A DNA stretch of 64,000 nt from Prevotella merdae. GTDB taxonomy: Bacteria; Bacteroidota; Bacteroidia; Bacteroidales; Bacteroidaceae. Numbering within the stretch: position 1 is the first letter of the stretch; the number at the start of each line of letters is the position of its first letter. Shown piece after piece: positions 56,268 through 64,000 of the stretch. The notes beneath the pieces are model-generated. The model was not told the DNA's origin. It worked only from the letters and a program-made list of their open reading frames with translations, and did no database searches. The translations under genes were made by a program, and so were the position numbers. The DNA lies in NCBI RefSeq assembly GCF_900290275.1, contig NZ_LT985326.1, positions 297,113-361,112 of the forward strand, in the 5' to 3' direction.

Positions 56268-59200
56268 TTATTTTATATGGAGTTTCAAGGTCATACCCTT
56301 GATTCTTACGATATAAACACCAGCCGAATTAAGATCTACCTCATGGTCGGTGCCAATGTATACAGGCACACCAGCATAGTCCACAATCTTGATGATGTCG
56401 TTCTCGGCAAGACCAACCACCTTCAAGTGGCGTTTCTCTACTATCAGCTTGACATCACCCATAGCAATACCATTCAAGCCTGTAACCGGTACAACAGTTA
56501 CTACACAGTTGATAGAGAGGTCAGAACCATCCGTTGTCTTTGCTGTGATGATAGCCTTACCCTCGCTTACGCCAAGGATGTTGCCCTCCTGATCTACATC
56601 CACAACCGAAGTCTTGGTCGACTTCCACTCAAGCTGCTTATTGGTAGCATCAATAGGATCGAAGATTACGTTCAGCTTCTTATTCTCACCAGTGTATATT
56701 GTCACTGGCGACTCCTCAAACTTGATGCCAACGATAGTAACCACTGGCACCTTCTCCTTCTCCACCTTGATATGACAAACAGCCTTTATGCTGCTGTTTT
56801 CTGCCGAAGTAGCGGTGATGTCCGCCTCACCTTCAGCCATGGCCAATACAAATCCGTCTTCGGTGACCATTGCCACCTCATCATTGCTGCTGGTCCATAC
56901 CACCTTTTTGTTAGCGGCATTGGCGGGATATACAGTAGCCGTAAGCTGTATGGTTTCATCTGGCTTCATTGTAAGCTCAGTCTGGTTGAGCACTACACTT
57001 GTCACTTCATCGTCACTCGGAGCGTCGCAACCCTCTACATTGCTGAATCGTTTCCACCAAGCATCTGCCTTATAAGCCTGTTCATGGCCATATACAACGT
57101 GCAGCGTTGCATTGGCAAACACATCATTCATTGTCGAAGGATCGTTAACACCGATAAACTCCGGCACCTCCTCGGCATAGCAATAAACATCCTTCAAAGC
57201 CGAACAGCCCACAAAGATATCATCGTTTATGTGGTCCATCGTAGCCGGCATCTTGATGCTCTGTATATATGCGCAACCGTTAAACGCGTTGTTGTTGATA
57301 TACTTAGTACCCCTAGGCAGCACCACGTTTATTATCTCCTCGCCGTCAGCATTGTATATATGCTGTGAAGTGTTGGCTGGGTTTGCCTTGGCATTGTTGA
57401 AGTTGGTCTGGGCAAAGCTCTTCATATTGGTGATGAACACCTTGCTTAATACCGGACACTGGTTGAACGCATTGTTGCCAATGGTCATTGTCTCAAGAGC
57501 TGTATGGAACGTTACCGACTCCAAAGCCGAGTTGTTCTCGAATGCTGCCGAACCCAAACCTTGCAGACACTCTGGCAATGTTATCTCCTGCAAGTGCTCG
57601 TTGTTGATAAAGGCACCTGCCTGGATGTTTGCCAACGACTCAGGCAATGTGATATGGCTGAATCCGCACTCGCCAAACGCATACTCGTCAATATAGTTGA
57701 GCGAGGTAGAGAGATTGATGTCGGTAAGACCCTCGTTATAGCGGAAGGCAGAATTGCCAACACTAAGCGTAGAGTTAGGCATGTTGAAGTTGTTGAGCGA
57801 CGTACACTTGAAGAAAGCGTAATCCTTAATGGTCTTCAACTCACTCTTTCCATTCCACTGCACCTTCTCCAAAGCCGTACAACCATTGAATGCTGCATTG
57901 CCAATGGTGTTAAGCTTCAACGATGTGCCGTCGAATACGAATCGCTTCAAACCTATACACATCTTGAATGCCTGTTCGCCGATGTTCTCCAACTGACTTT
58001 CGTCAGCCACATTCACACGGTTAAGCTTCTCTGCCTTTATGGCTGCATAAGGCTCCACTGCCTTCACAGTGCGAGGTATATAGATACTCTGCAACTCGTT
58101 CTGACAATTAAAGGCGTAGCTTCCCACCTTTGTAACGGTGTACTTATAGCCCTCGTATATTACATTATCTGGAATATTTATAGTACCTGAGTAGCATTGT
58201 GCCACCTGCTCGGCATCAAGCGACGTGTTCTTTCCGCCATAGATGCTCGTAACGGTAGCCTCCGACTTCTGCTTGTCTATGATATAGTAGATACCACCCA
58301 CATAAACCACGTTCTCGTCGTAAACTATAACCTTACACTCAGCTGTAATGCTGCTATCATAGCCCAGCGAATACTTGATGGTGGTGATGCCCGGCTTAAC
58401 AGCGGTTATCATGCCCTCGCCATCTACCGAAGCAATGCTATTGTCTGCCGAAGCCCACACTACCTCCTTATGCTCGTAATTATCAGGCAACACAGTTACA
58501 ATCTGCTCTGCATAGCTTTCGCCCTTACGCAGGTTGATGGTCTTGGTAGAAAGGTCAATGACTACAGGTTTTACCGTCACCTTGCAAGTAGCCGACACTT
58601 CTGAGCCATCGGTAGCAGTGGCTGTAATGTTGGCATATCCAACCTTAAGACCCTTCACAACACCTTCTTGTGTTACAGTAGCAACATCTTCATTATCGCT
58701 GGTCCACTTCAAAGTCTTGTTGTCGGCAAGCTCAGGGGCTATATTTACCTCTATTCGCTTACTCAACGTGTGAAGCAGAGAAATCTCCTTAGGCATCTCT
58801 ATTTGGCTCACCTTTAGTGGTGTTACATGTATCTTGGTAGAAGCCGATATGCCAGAACCATCGGTTGCTGTGGCTGTAATAATAGCATCGCCCACCTTGT
58901 GTGCTGTTATCACACCCGTGCTCTCATCCACAGAAGCAATATAAGTAGCATTGCTGCTCCACTTCAGTTTATGATTGTCCGAAGCAAGCGGAAGGATAGA
59001 ATACTCCAACTTCATGCTTTCTGTCTTCACTATCGACGATTCAGCAGGCAATGATATTGTGCTTACTGGTAGTCCCAATACCTGTACCTCAAATACACAT
59101 GACAGATTAGAGCCGTCTGTAGTTTCTGCCTTAACCTTAGCTGTACCCTTCTTCAAGCCCGTCATCATTCCGTCTTCTGTAACGGTGGCAATATCAGGCG

Positions 59201-61433
59201 TCAGACTTGTCCACTTAAGTTTCTTATTGTCAGCCTCAGCAGGAGTAAAGTTGGCTTCCAACTGTGTTGGAATTGTCTTCACAACAGATGCTGTCTGCAA
59301 CGAGAAGTCGCTTACCATCAATGGAGTCACCTCCACCTCGCAAGTGGCACTCATGCCAGAACCATCTTGTGCCTCTGTCTTTATCGTAGCCTTACCCACC
59401 TTATGCGCTACAACTATTGCCTCAAGCGGATATACAGCATTCATATTCTGTACCACAGTAGCCACGCTCTCGTCGCTACTTGTCCATACCATACTCTTAT
59501 TGTCTACCTCCTCCGAGTTAAGAATAAGCGTTATTGTCTTGTCCTCAGTCTTGATTATAGAAACTGACGGTTCTGCAAAAGTCATTGTTTCCACCTTCAA
59601 CGGTTCAATGTTGACATCAACAAAAGCCTTGAGGTTTGTTCCGTCTGTTGTAGATGCTGTTATGCGCGTAGTGCCTACCTTCTTGCCTGTAACAACTCCT
59701 TCATTGTCAACAGTAGCAATATCTGTTCGACTGCTCGTCCATGTCAACTTCTGGTTATCCGATTCTAACGGCTCAACAACCACCTTAATCTTACCAGTCT
59801 TAGTTTTAACAACAGAGACTGGGGTTGTGGGTAGAGATATCGAACTAACAGGCAGACCCGTTACCTCCACATTAAAAGTCTTAGAGATGTTTGAGCCATC
59901 TAATGCCTCAGCTTTTATTTGAGCTGTACCCATCTTCAATCCTGTCAGCATTCCGTCTTCTGTAACTGTGGCTATATCAGGAGTCAGACTTGTCCACTTA
60001 AGTTTCTTATTGTCAGCCTCAGCAGGAGAAACTTTTACTTCCAGCTGTGTTGGAATAGTCTTCACAACAGATGCGGTCTGCAACGAGAAGTCGCTTACCA
60101 TCAATGGAGTTACCTCCACCTCGCACGTAGCGCTAATGCCCGAACCGTCCTGTGCCTCAGCCTTAATAGTGGCCTTTCCTATCTTATGGGCCGTAACTAT
60201 GGCTTCAAGAGGATATGAAGAGTTAGGATTCTGAACAACAGTGGCAACACTCTCGTCGCTACTTGTCCATACCATACTCTTATTGTCTACCTCCTCTGAG
60301 TTAAGAGTAAGCGTTATTGTCTTGTCCTCTGTCTTGACTATAGAAACCGACGGCTCTGCAAATGCCATTGTCTCTACATACAAAGGCAATATCGTTAAAT
60401 TAGTCGAAACCGTTATGTCAGTACCATCTTTTGTTTTTGCTGTAATTACGGTTTTGCCTAATTTCTTTCCAGTCACAACACCATTGGCATCAACAGTTGC
60501 CACCTCAGGATTCTCAGAGCTCCATTCAAGCTCTTTAGTTCCTGCATTTTCTGGCAATATAGTATATTCTAATTTTGTCGGTTTTGCTTTATTTACAGAT
60601 ACTTCTTTAGCCAACGAAACAGAGCTTGTCGGATATAAAGGATAGATGCCTTTGGCACTATTCCATGCATCACTTTGCTTATATTTCTCAACCGACTCTT
60701 TAGGAACATAAAGTCTCATTGTATTATTAACTACACTTGTGTTATGTGTATTAGTATATTCATATAGAACACAGCTTGGTGGCTCTACAGCCAAACATAA
60801 CATACTCGTCAAATGACTACATTCCTTGAAGCAATCTTCTCCCAAAGAAGTTAGAGCAGATGGCAACTCAATACTTGTCAAGCTTCTGCACCTCTCGAAG
60901 CAATAAGCCCCTAACGATGTTATACTTGATGGCAAATTGATACTTGTCAAGCTACTGCAAGAACTGAAACAAGATCTCCCTATCGATGTTATACTTGATG
61001 GCAAATTGATGCTTGTCAAGCTTCTGCACCTCTCGAAGCAATAAGCCCCTAACGAGATTATACTTGATGGCAAATTGATACTTGTTAAGCTTTCGCAATA
61101 CCGGAAACAAGATGCCCCTAACGAGGTTATGTTAGATGGCAGCTCAATACTTGTCAAGCTACTGCAACCAGAGAAACAATAATCCCCTAACGATGTTATA
61201 CTTGATGGTAAATTTATACTTGTCAAGCCGCTGCACCCCTCAAAACATCCTTCCCCTAACGATGTTATACTTGATGGTAAATTTATACTTGTCAAGCCGC
61301 TGCACCCCTCAAAACATTCTTCCCCTAACGATGTTATACCATCGGCCAAATAGACACTTTTCAAATTGCCACAATTAAAGAAACATCGTCTTCCGAACGA
61401 AGTAATACCAGATGGCAGCTCAATACTTGTCAA
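56268..61433 (-). CDS. BspA-like LRR and BIG_2 Ig-domain surface protein, 5' end missing
   Basis: The open frame gives 1721 residues. Residues about 1-210 are nine 23-residue LRR_5 (BspA) units with the pattern CFxxCxSLTSIxLPSSITSLG. About 265-1035 are nine BIG_2 Ig-like domains (A-E-DNKxLxWTSxxxxIATV), then a second LRR block (about 1075-1480), two more BIG_2 domains and a Por-type sorting end (GVYIVRIKGMTLKLHIK). The frame starts at TTG in mid-repeat, a stop lies at 61467-61469, and no ATG or signal peptide precedes it. The gene therefore looks 5'-truncated; it should be surface-bound when whole. The final sorting tail suggests the type IX system. Confidence 0.8.
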   Translation of the reverse strand: MTSIELPSGITSFGRRCFFNCGNLKSVYLADGITSLGEECFEGCSGLTSINLPSSITSLGEGCFEGCSGLTSINLPSSITSLGDYCFSGCSSLTSIELPSNITSLGASCFRYCESLTSINLPSSIISLGAYCFERCRSLTSINLPSSITSIGRSCFSSCSSLTSINLPSSITSLGAYCFERCRSLTSIELPSALTSLGEDCFKECSHLTSMLCLAVEPPSCVLYEYTNTHNTSVVNNTMRLYVPKESVEKYKQSDAWNSAKGIYPLYPTSSVSLAKEVSVNKAKPTKLEYTILPENAGTKELEWSSENPEVATVDANGVVTGKKLGKTVITAKTKDGTDITVSTNLTILPLYVETMAFAEPSVSIVKTEDKTITLTLNSEEVDNKSMVWTSSDESVATVVQNPNSSYPLEAIVTAHKIGKATIKAEAQDGSGISATCEVEVTPLMVSDFSLQTASVVKTIPTQLEVKVSPAEADNKKLKWTSLTPDIATVTEDGMLTGLKMGTAQIKAEALDGSNISKTFNVEVTGLPVSSISLPTTPVSVVKTKTGKIKVVVEPLESDNQKLTWTSSRTDIATVDNEGVVTGKKVGTTRITASTTDGTNLKAFVDVNIEPLKVETMTFAEPSVSIIKTEDKTITLILNSEEVDNKSMVWTSSDESVATVVQNMNAVYPLEAIVVAHKVGKATIKTEAQDGSGMSATCEVEVTPLMVSDFSLQTASVVKTIPTQLEANFTPAEADNKKLKWTSLTPDIATVTEDGMMTGLKKGTAKVKAETTDGSNLSCVFEVQVLGLPVSTISLPAESSIVKTESMKLEYSILPLASDNHKLKWSSNATYIASVDESTGVITAHKVGDAIITATATDGSGISASTKIHVTPLKVSQIEMPKEISLLHTLSKRIEVNIAPELADNKTLKWTSDNEDVATVTQEGVVKGLKVGYANITATATDGSEVSATCKVTVKPVVIDLSTKTINLRKGESYAEQIVTVLPDNYEHKEVVWASADNSIASVDGEGMITAVKPGITTIKYSLGYDSSITAECKVIVYDENVVYVGGIYYIIDKQKSEATVTSIYGGKNTSLDAEQVAQCYSGTINIPDNVIYEGYKYTVTKVGSYAFNCQNELQSIYIPRTVKAVEPYAAIKAEKLNRVNVADESQLENIGEQAFKMCIGLKRFVFDGTSLKLNTIGNAAFNGCTALEKVQWNGKSELKTIKDYAFFKCTSLNNFNMPNSTLSVGNSAFRYNEGLTDINLSTSLNYIDEYAFGECGFSHITLPESLANIQAGAFINNEHLQEITLPECLQGLGSAAFENNSALESVTFHTALETMTIGNNAFNQCPVLSKVFITNMKSFAQTNFNNAKANPANTSQHIYNADGEEIINVVLPRGTKYINNNAFNGCAYIQSIKMPATMDHINDDIFVGCSALKDVYCYAEEVPEFIGVNDPSTMNDVFANATLHVVYGHEQAYKADAWWKRFSNVEGCDAPSDDEVTSVVLNQTELTMKPDETIQLTATVYPANAANKKVVWTSSNDEVAMVTEDGFVLAMAEGEADITATSAENSSIKAVCHIKVEKEKVPVVTIVGIKFEESPVTIYTGENKKLNVIFDPIDATNKQLEWKSTKTSVVDVDQEGNILGVSEGKAIITAKTTDGSDLSINCVVTVVPVTGLNGIAMGDVKLIVEKRHLKVVGLAENDIIKIVDYAGVPVYIGTDHEVDLNSAGVYIVRIKGMTLKLHIK

Positions 61434-61623
61434 GCTACTGCATCCGCTGTATCTGTTATCAGTTGATTATCAGTATTATACGCTCTAAACGGTAGAAAAG
61501 TGACTGTGTGGATTCTGTTTAGATACGAAAAGGTGAAGATTTAACGTTTTTAACCTTCTGTCACACCGAATTTACAAAAAATGTGGGTGATGTGAGGTGG
61601 TTAGTAGTCACTCCATATACCTT

Positions 61624-62526
61624 TTATTGCCACAATGGTTCGTTCTCCCAACCAGAAGGAAAACCAAGGGCAGCCTTATCTATTTCTGAAAACGTAGCAA
61701 AAAGTCTGTTCATCTTATCAAGCATATCATTGTTAGATGATATGATGTCAAGGAAATATTTGATGATGCAGATTGTGAAATACACTCTTTGAGGGTTTGT
61801 TGGCAGGGTAATCCAGGAATGAGCAATTCTTCTTGGAGTAACAGGCATGATAGAACTTACCTTGTTCCACACTCTTGAATGGTGACAACAGGCATTTCGC
61901 AACAAAGTCAAAGATGTTATCCAAGATTCCAAGACGATAGGTTGCAAGCCGAAATAATGAGAGATGCGCTTGCGTATCTTGTCTGCTTTCAGATTACGGT
62001 AAACCATGTTCACATTGCCCATCGTCAGCAACTCACCCAAAATCCATGATGGAGGATATGGGTCGCAATAGCTGTTCTTGAAATGCTTGATAAATTCTTC
62101 TGTTGATTTCGTATATTCTCTGTTGATGGTGTTCTTTGTTTCTTGAAAAGTTCTTTGGTTGGCAAAGTGAACAGAATTTGTCAGCCAATAAATATCTCCT
62201 GTCATCTGCACTGGAATATTCATAATGGCACGACGAATAGCAATCTCTACTTTCTCAATCTCATTGAGAAGAAGCATACGCAACTTCTTGTCGAAACGAT
62301 AGAGATTCAACACTTGTTGGAAAGTTGTACCATCTTTATACTGATGAGTTTCCTTTGGAGCTTTCAAGAATGGGTACATATAGGCAGAAAGACGATAGTA
62401 CCCGATGCTCTCCAAATACCGTACCGCTTTGTCTTCATCGGAAATGACAAGCCCACGACTTTTCAACAGAGCCATCAAGTCTGCCTCTGCCATATAATGT
62501 TTCATGAAGTGCGGTAATCTTTCCAT
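61624..62526 (-). CDS. Abi family protein (Abi_2, AbiD/AbiF-like)
   Basis: A putative abortive-infection protein. From the Met at 62526 it has 300 residues: AEADLMALLKSRGLVISDED, RYLESIGYYRLSAYMYPFL (the Abi_2 start), RFDKKLRMLLLNEIEKVEIAIRRAI, and the late LLRNACCHHSRVWN (an RNxxxH-type HEPN nuclease site). Such HEPN RNases may cut RNA after phage infection. Upstream in-frame Mets (62574, 62664) are less likely; the last lies above the predicted start site near 62606. It borders mobile-looking DNA. Confidence 0.83.
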   Translation of the reverse strand: MERLPHFMKHYMAEADLMALLKSRGLVISDEDKAVRYLESIGYYRLSAYMYPFLKAPKETHQYKDGTTFQQVLNLYRFDKKLRMLLLNEIEKVEIAIRRAIMNIPVQMTGDIYWLTNSVHFANQRTFQETKNTINREYTKSTEEFIKHFKNSYCDPYPPSWILGELLTMGNVNMVYRNLKADKIRKRISHYFGLQPIVLESWITSLTLLRNACCHHSRVWNKVSSIMPVTPRRIAHSWITLPTNPQRVYFTICIIKYFLDIISSNNDMLDKMNRLFATFSEIDKAALGFPSGWENEPLWQ

Positions 62527-62612
62527 TAGCGTATTTTGAGAGTGAACGTATATATACAAAAAAGCCCCACGCATTTGAGCATCGTTGAGAGGCTTGGTGG
62601 GAACTGACGGTG

Positions 62613-62643
62613 CAAAGATACGAATAATCATTGAGAATACAAA
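62613..62643 (-). promoter_or_regulatory. Promoter of the Abi gene
   Basis: On the minus strand TTTG (62643-62640), 19 bp, TATCTTTG (62620-62613). The predicted start near 62606 leaves about an 80-nt leader. Confidence 0.65.
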
Positions 62644-62792
62644 CTTTTTAGCAAGAAAAATCACGCAAAAGTGGAATTCTTTGACATATTTATATTTAAT
62701 AATGTTAAATCAGACCTTAAAATCATGTTTTGTTAGCTAAACATAGTGGTTTCCAAAGTAAAATTGTTACCTTTGTAACGTCTATACCCATA

Positions 62793-63025
62793 CCGAAAGC
62801 CCCGATGGGCAGAGGTTGGGCAGACATACATATGGTAAAAGGCGTTTTTGTACGCTTTGGTTTTGACGCTATAAGAATCTCGCAAATTCAACGACAAGTC
62901 AAGAACAAAGCAACAAAGAACGCCTCATGAGGTGTATTATATACAGCCCTTATTGGCTTCGGACGATTCTATTGTTCGTTGTCAAGAGTGCTTTCTATAT
63001 ACTTACACTGGCGTGGGGCTTTCGG
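62793..63025. repeat. Long-range inverted repeat CCGAAAGCCCC / GGGGCTTTCGG
   Basis: The 11-bp arms at 62793-62803 and 63015-63025 match exactly and bracket 211 bases, including the small frame at 62832. Confidence 0.6.
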
Positions 63026-63564
63026 CGGTGTATCAGCGTTGTACATTGAAAGACGATATTTCTTATTTGTTACCTACTTGATTATCAGTAGGTACACGAA
63101 AACGCAAACGTAAGCATCATTTTATTGGGTGACAAGAAAGAACCAACAAAATGAAAAACAAATCCTGTGCAACAAATTTTGCTACCCAACAACCATTTTC
63201 CCTGTTACTTCTACTTCAAGAACCATTTTTACTGGCGGAAAGAAAAAAGATGTGTTACTTGTCTATGGCAGCCAACCAAAGCCAATACACAAATATAAAT
63301 TCATTCATCTTAGGATATATATACTAATGGATTGGATGAACTGAACGAATTGCGGAGCGATAGCCCAACCGTGCCATGTGCAGTATTGGGTTGTCGCTCT
63401 CTTTCTTTCCGCCAGTAAGAACTCTTGTATGATTTCTGTTACTTTCCACTTGTAATCGCTTGTTTCAAGTCGTTCTTGGCTTTTTTATCCTTACAACTCA
63501 ACTTTTCTAATTGTTACTCCGTTACATGAATCTTCATCACCATTTCTGGGCTTTGATAAATTTG

Positions 63565-63698
63565 GTTGCAAAGGTAATGTCTGTACCCATATTCCTTGCA
63601 AGGTCAGTGCCTATGGTCTCTTGCTAAAATCTCCACCTTGCAGGTCGTATTTGAGCAGAGAACCTTGCAGGAAAAGCACAGACACCTTTTGAGGCAAC
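63565..63698. other. Long imperfect hairpin, possible structured RNA
   Basis: Three arm pairs line up: GTTGC/GCAAC, AAAGGT/ACCTTT and GTCTGT/ACAGAC (left 63565-63584, right 63678-63698), with small bulges. The interior has three CCTTGCA words. It lies about 65 nt before the next gene's start. Confidence 0.55.
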
Positions 63699-63761
63699 AA
63701 AATTTTAATCAATCCCGAAATTGCAGATGCAAAATTAGGGAATAAAAAAAAATGAAGACTT

Positions 63762-64000
63762 ATGGCAAACATTTGTGACACTCAGTACAAGGTGATGGGC
63801 GAACGCAAGGCGGTAGCCGACCTTTGGAACACGCTCCAAACAATGGAGGTGAACACCAAGAACGTATATCTCTACAAGTTGGCGGAACACTATGGCATCG
63901 ACTATGAGAAGATGGGCATATCGGTAAGAGGACATGTCTATTGGGCAGAGTTTGAGGCAGACGATGACATCTGCTTGTTGTCCTTTGACACCGAAAGTGC
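63762..64000 (+). CDS. Partial gene, unknown function, runs off the window
   Basis: ATG at 63762 opens a frame with no stop before the window ends (79 codons seen). The product begins MANICDTQYKVMGERKAVAD and continues with a mixed alpha/beta, acidic sequence (LWNTLQTMEVNTKNVYLYKL, HVYWAEFEADDDICLLSFD). It resembles small proteins carried on Bacteroidales mobile elements, but I recognise no domain. The gene is complete only beyond the window. Confidence 0.65.
   Translation, partial: MANICDTQYKVMGERKAVADLWNTLQTMEVNTKNVYLYKLAEHYGIDYEKMGISVRGHVYWAEFEADDDICLLSFDTES

Larger units (their letters stand above)
62700..63761. other. Gene-poor region with long inverted repeats, likely edge of a mobile element
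   Basis: More than 1 kb without a convincing gene. It holds a TACCTTTG -7-like box at 62768-62775, a possible 32-codon frame at 62832 (MVKGVFVRFGFDAIRISQIQ...), the long inverted repeat 62793-63025, a hairpin CCTAC/GTAGG at 63073-63092, and the folded element 63565-63698. The style resembles flanks of Bacteroidales conjugative elements, but no integrase is visible. Confidence 0.5.

Noticed and set aside
58975..59922. A long plus-strand frame opposite the Ig domains
   Set aside because: It mirrors the repeats of the real minus-strand gene and has no independent motifs.
63129..63344. A 71-residue plus-strand frame
   Set aside because: Low-complexity product without start signals or recognisable motifs in gene-poor DNA.

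Overview
The window looks like a chromosomal segment of a Bacteroidales bacterium, most likely Prevotellaceae (Prevotella/Segatella-like). The evidence is a SusC/SusD pair inside a polysaccharide utilisation locus (PUL), many short-signal lipoproteins, BspA-type leucine-rich repeats, the gene block DUF1599 - DoxX-like - tpiA - SPOR - folE, and repeated Bacteroidetes-type promoters (TTTG or TTG, about 20 bp, TAnnTTTG). No rRNA, tRNA or CRISPR array was seen.

Layout. 0.1-6 kb: minus-strand housekeeping operons (DUF4369 lipoprotein, pyrC, MetH-activation protein, metallophosphoesterase, plsC; then a DivIC/FtsB-like protein and a small membrane protein). 6-11 kb, plus strand: dnaX, a nucleotide-sugar dehydrogenase with two odd in-frame insertions, and a DUF4143-type ATPase set among REP-like palindromes and 32-bp tandem repeats. 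11-30.3 kb, minus strand: one long PUL that begins with sialic-acid catabolism genes (N-acetylneuraminate lyase, ManNAc/GlcNAc 2-epimerase, MFS transporter, YhcH-type anomerase). It continues with susC, susD, three paralogous five-blade-propeller proteins and a larger relative, a PKD/PQQ-propeller lipoprotein and a fibre-like coiled-coil protein. A divergent ROK-family regulator (30.6 kb) probably controls it. No GH33 sialidase is visible, so the propeller proteins are candidates for the glycan-releasing enzymes. The susC signal peptide is interrupted by an 8-G tract that puts the gene out of frame in this copy; a 7-G tract would restore it.

31.9-45.5 kb: KilA-N protein, 22-bp tandem repeats, asparaginase, RNase Y/ZapA operon, rfbA plus a Wzc-type tyrosine autokinase, pepD, a flippase-like membrane protein and corA. 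45.5-47.4 kb: a complete-looking group IIC intron with its maturase, antisense between corA and the corA terminator. 47.6-56.2 kb, mostly plus strand: DUF349 protein, a tiny minus-strand membrane-peptide gene with its own promoter and terminator, a small lipoprotein, the DUF1599-tpiA-folE block, a lipoprotein and xth.

56.3-64 kb: a giant BspA-like LRR/Ig-domain surface protein that lacks its 5' end, an Abi-family protein, then over 1 kb of gene-poor DNA with long inverted repeats and the start of a gene running off the window. This right end reads as the edge of a mobile or accessory region.
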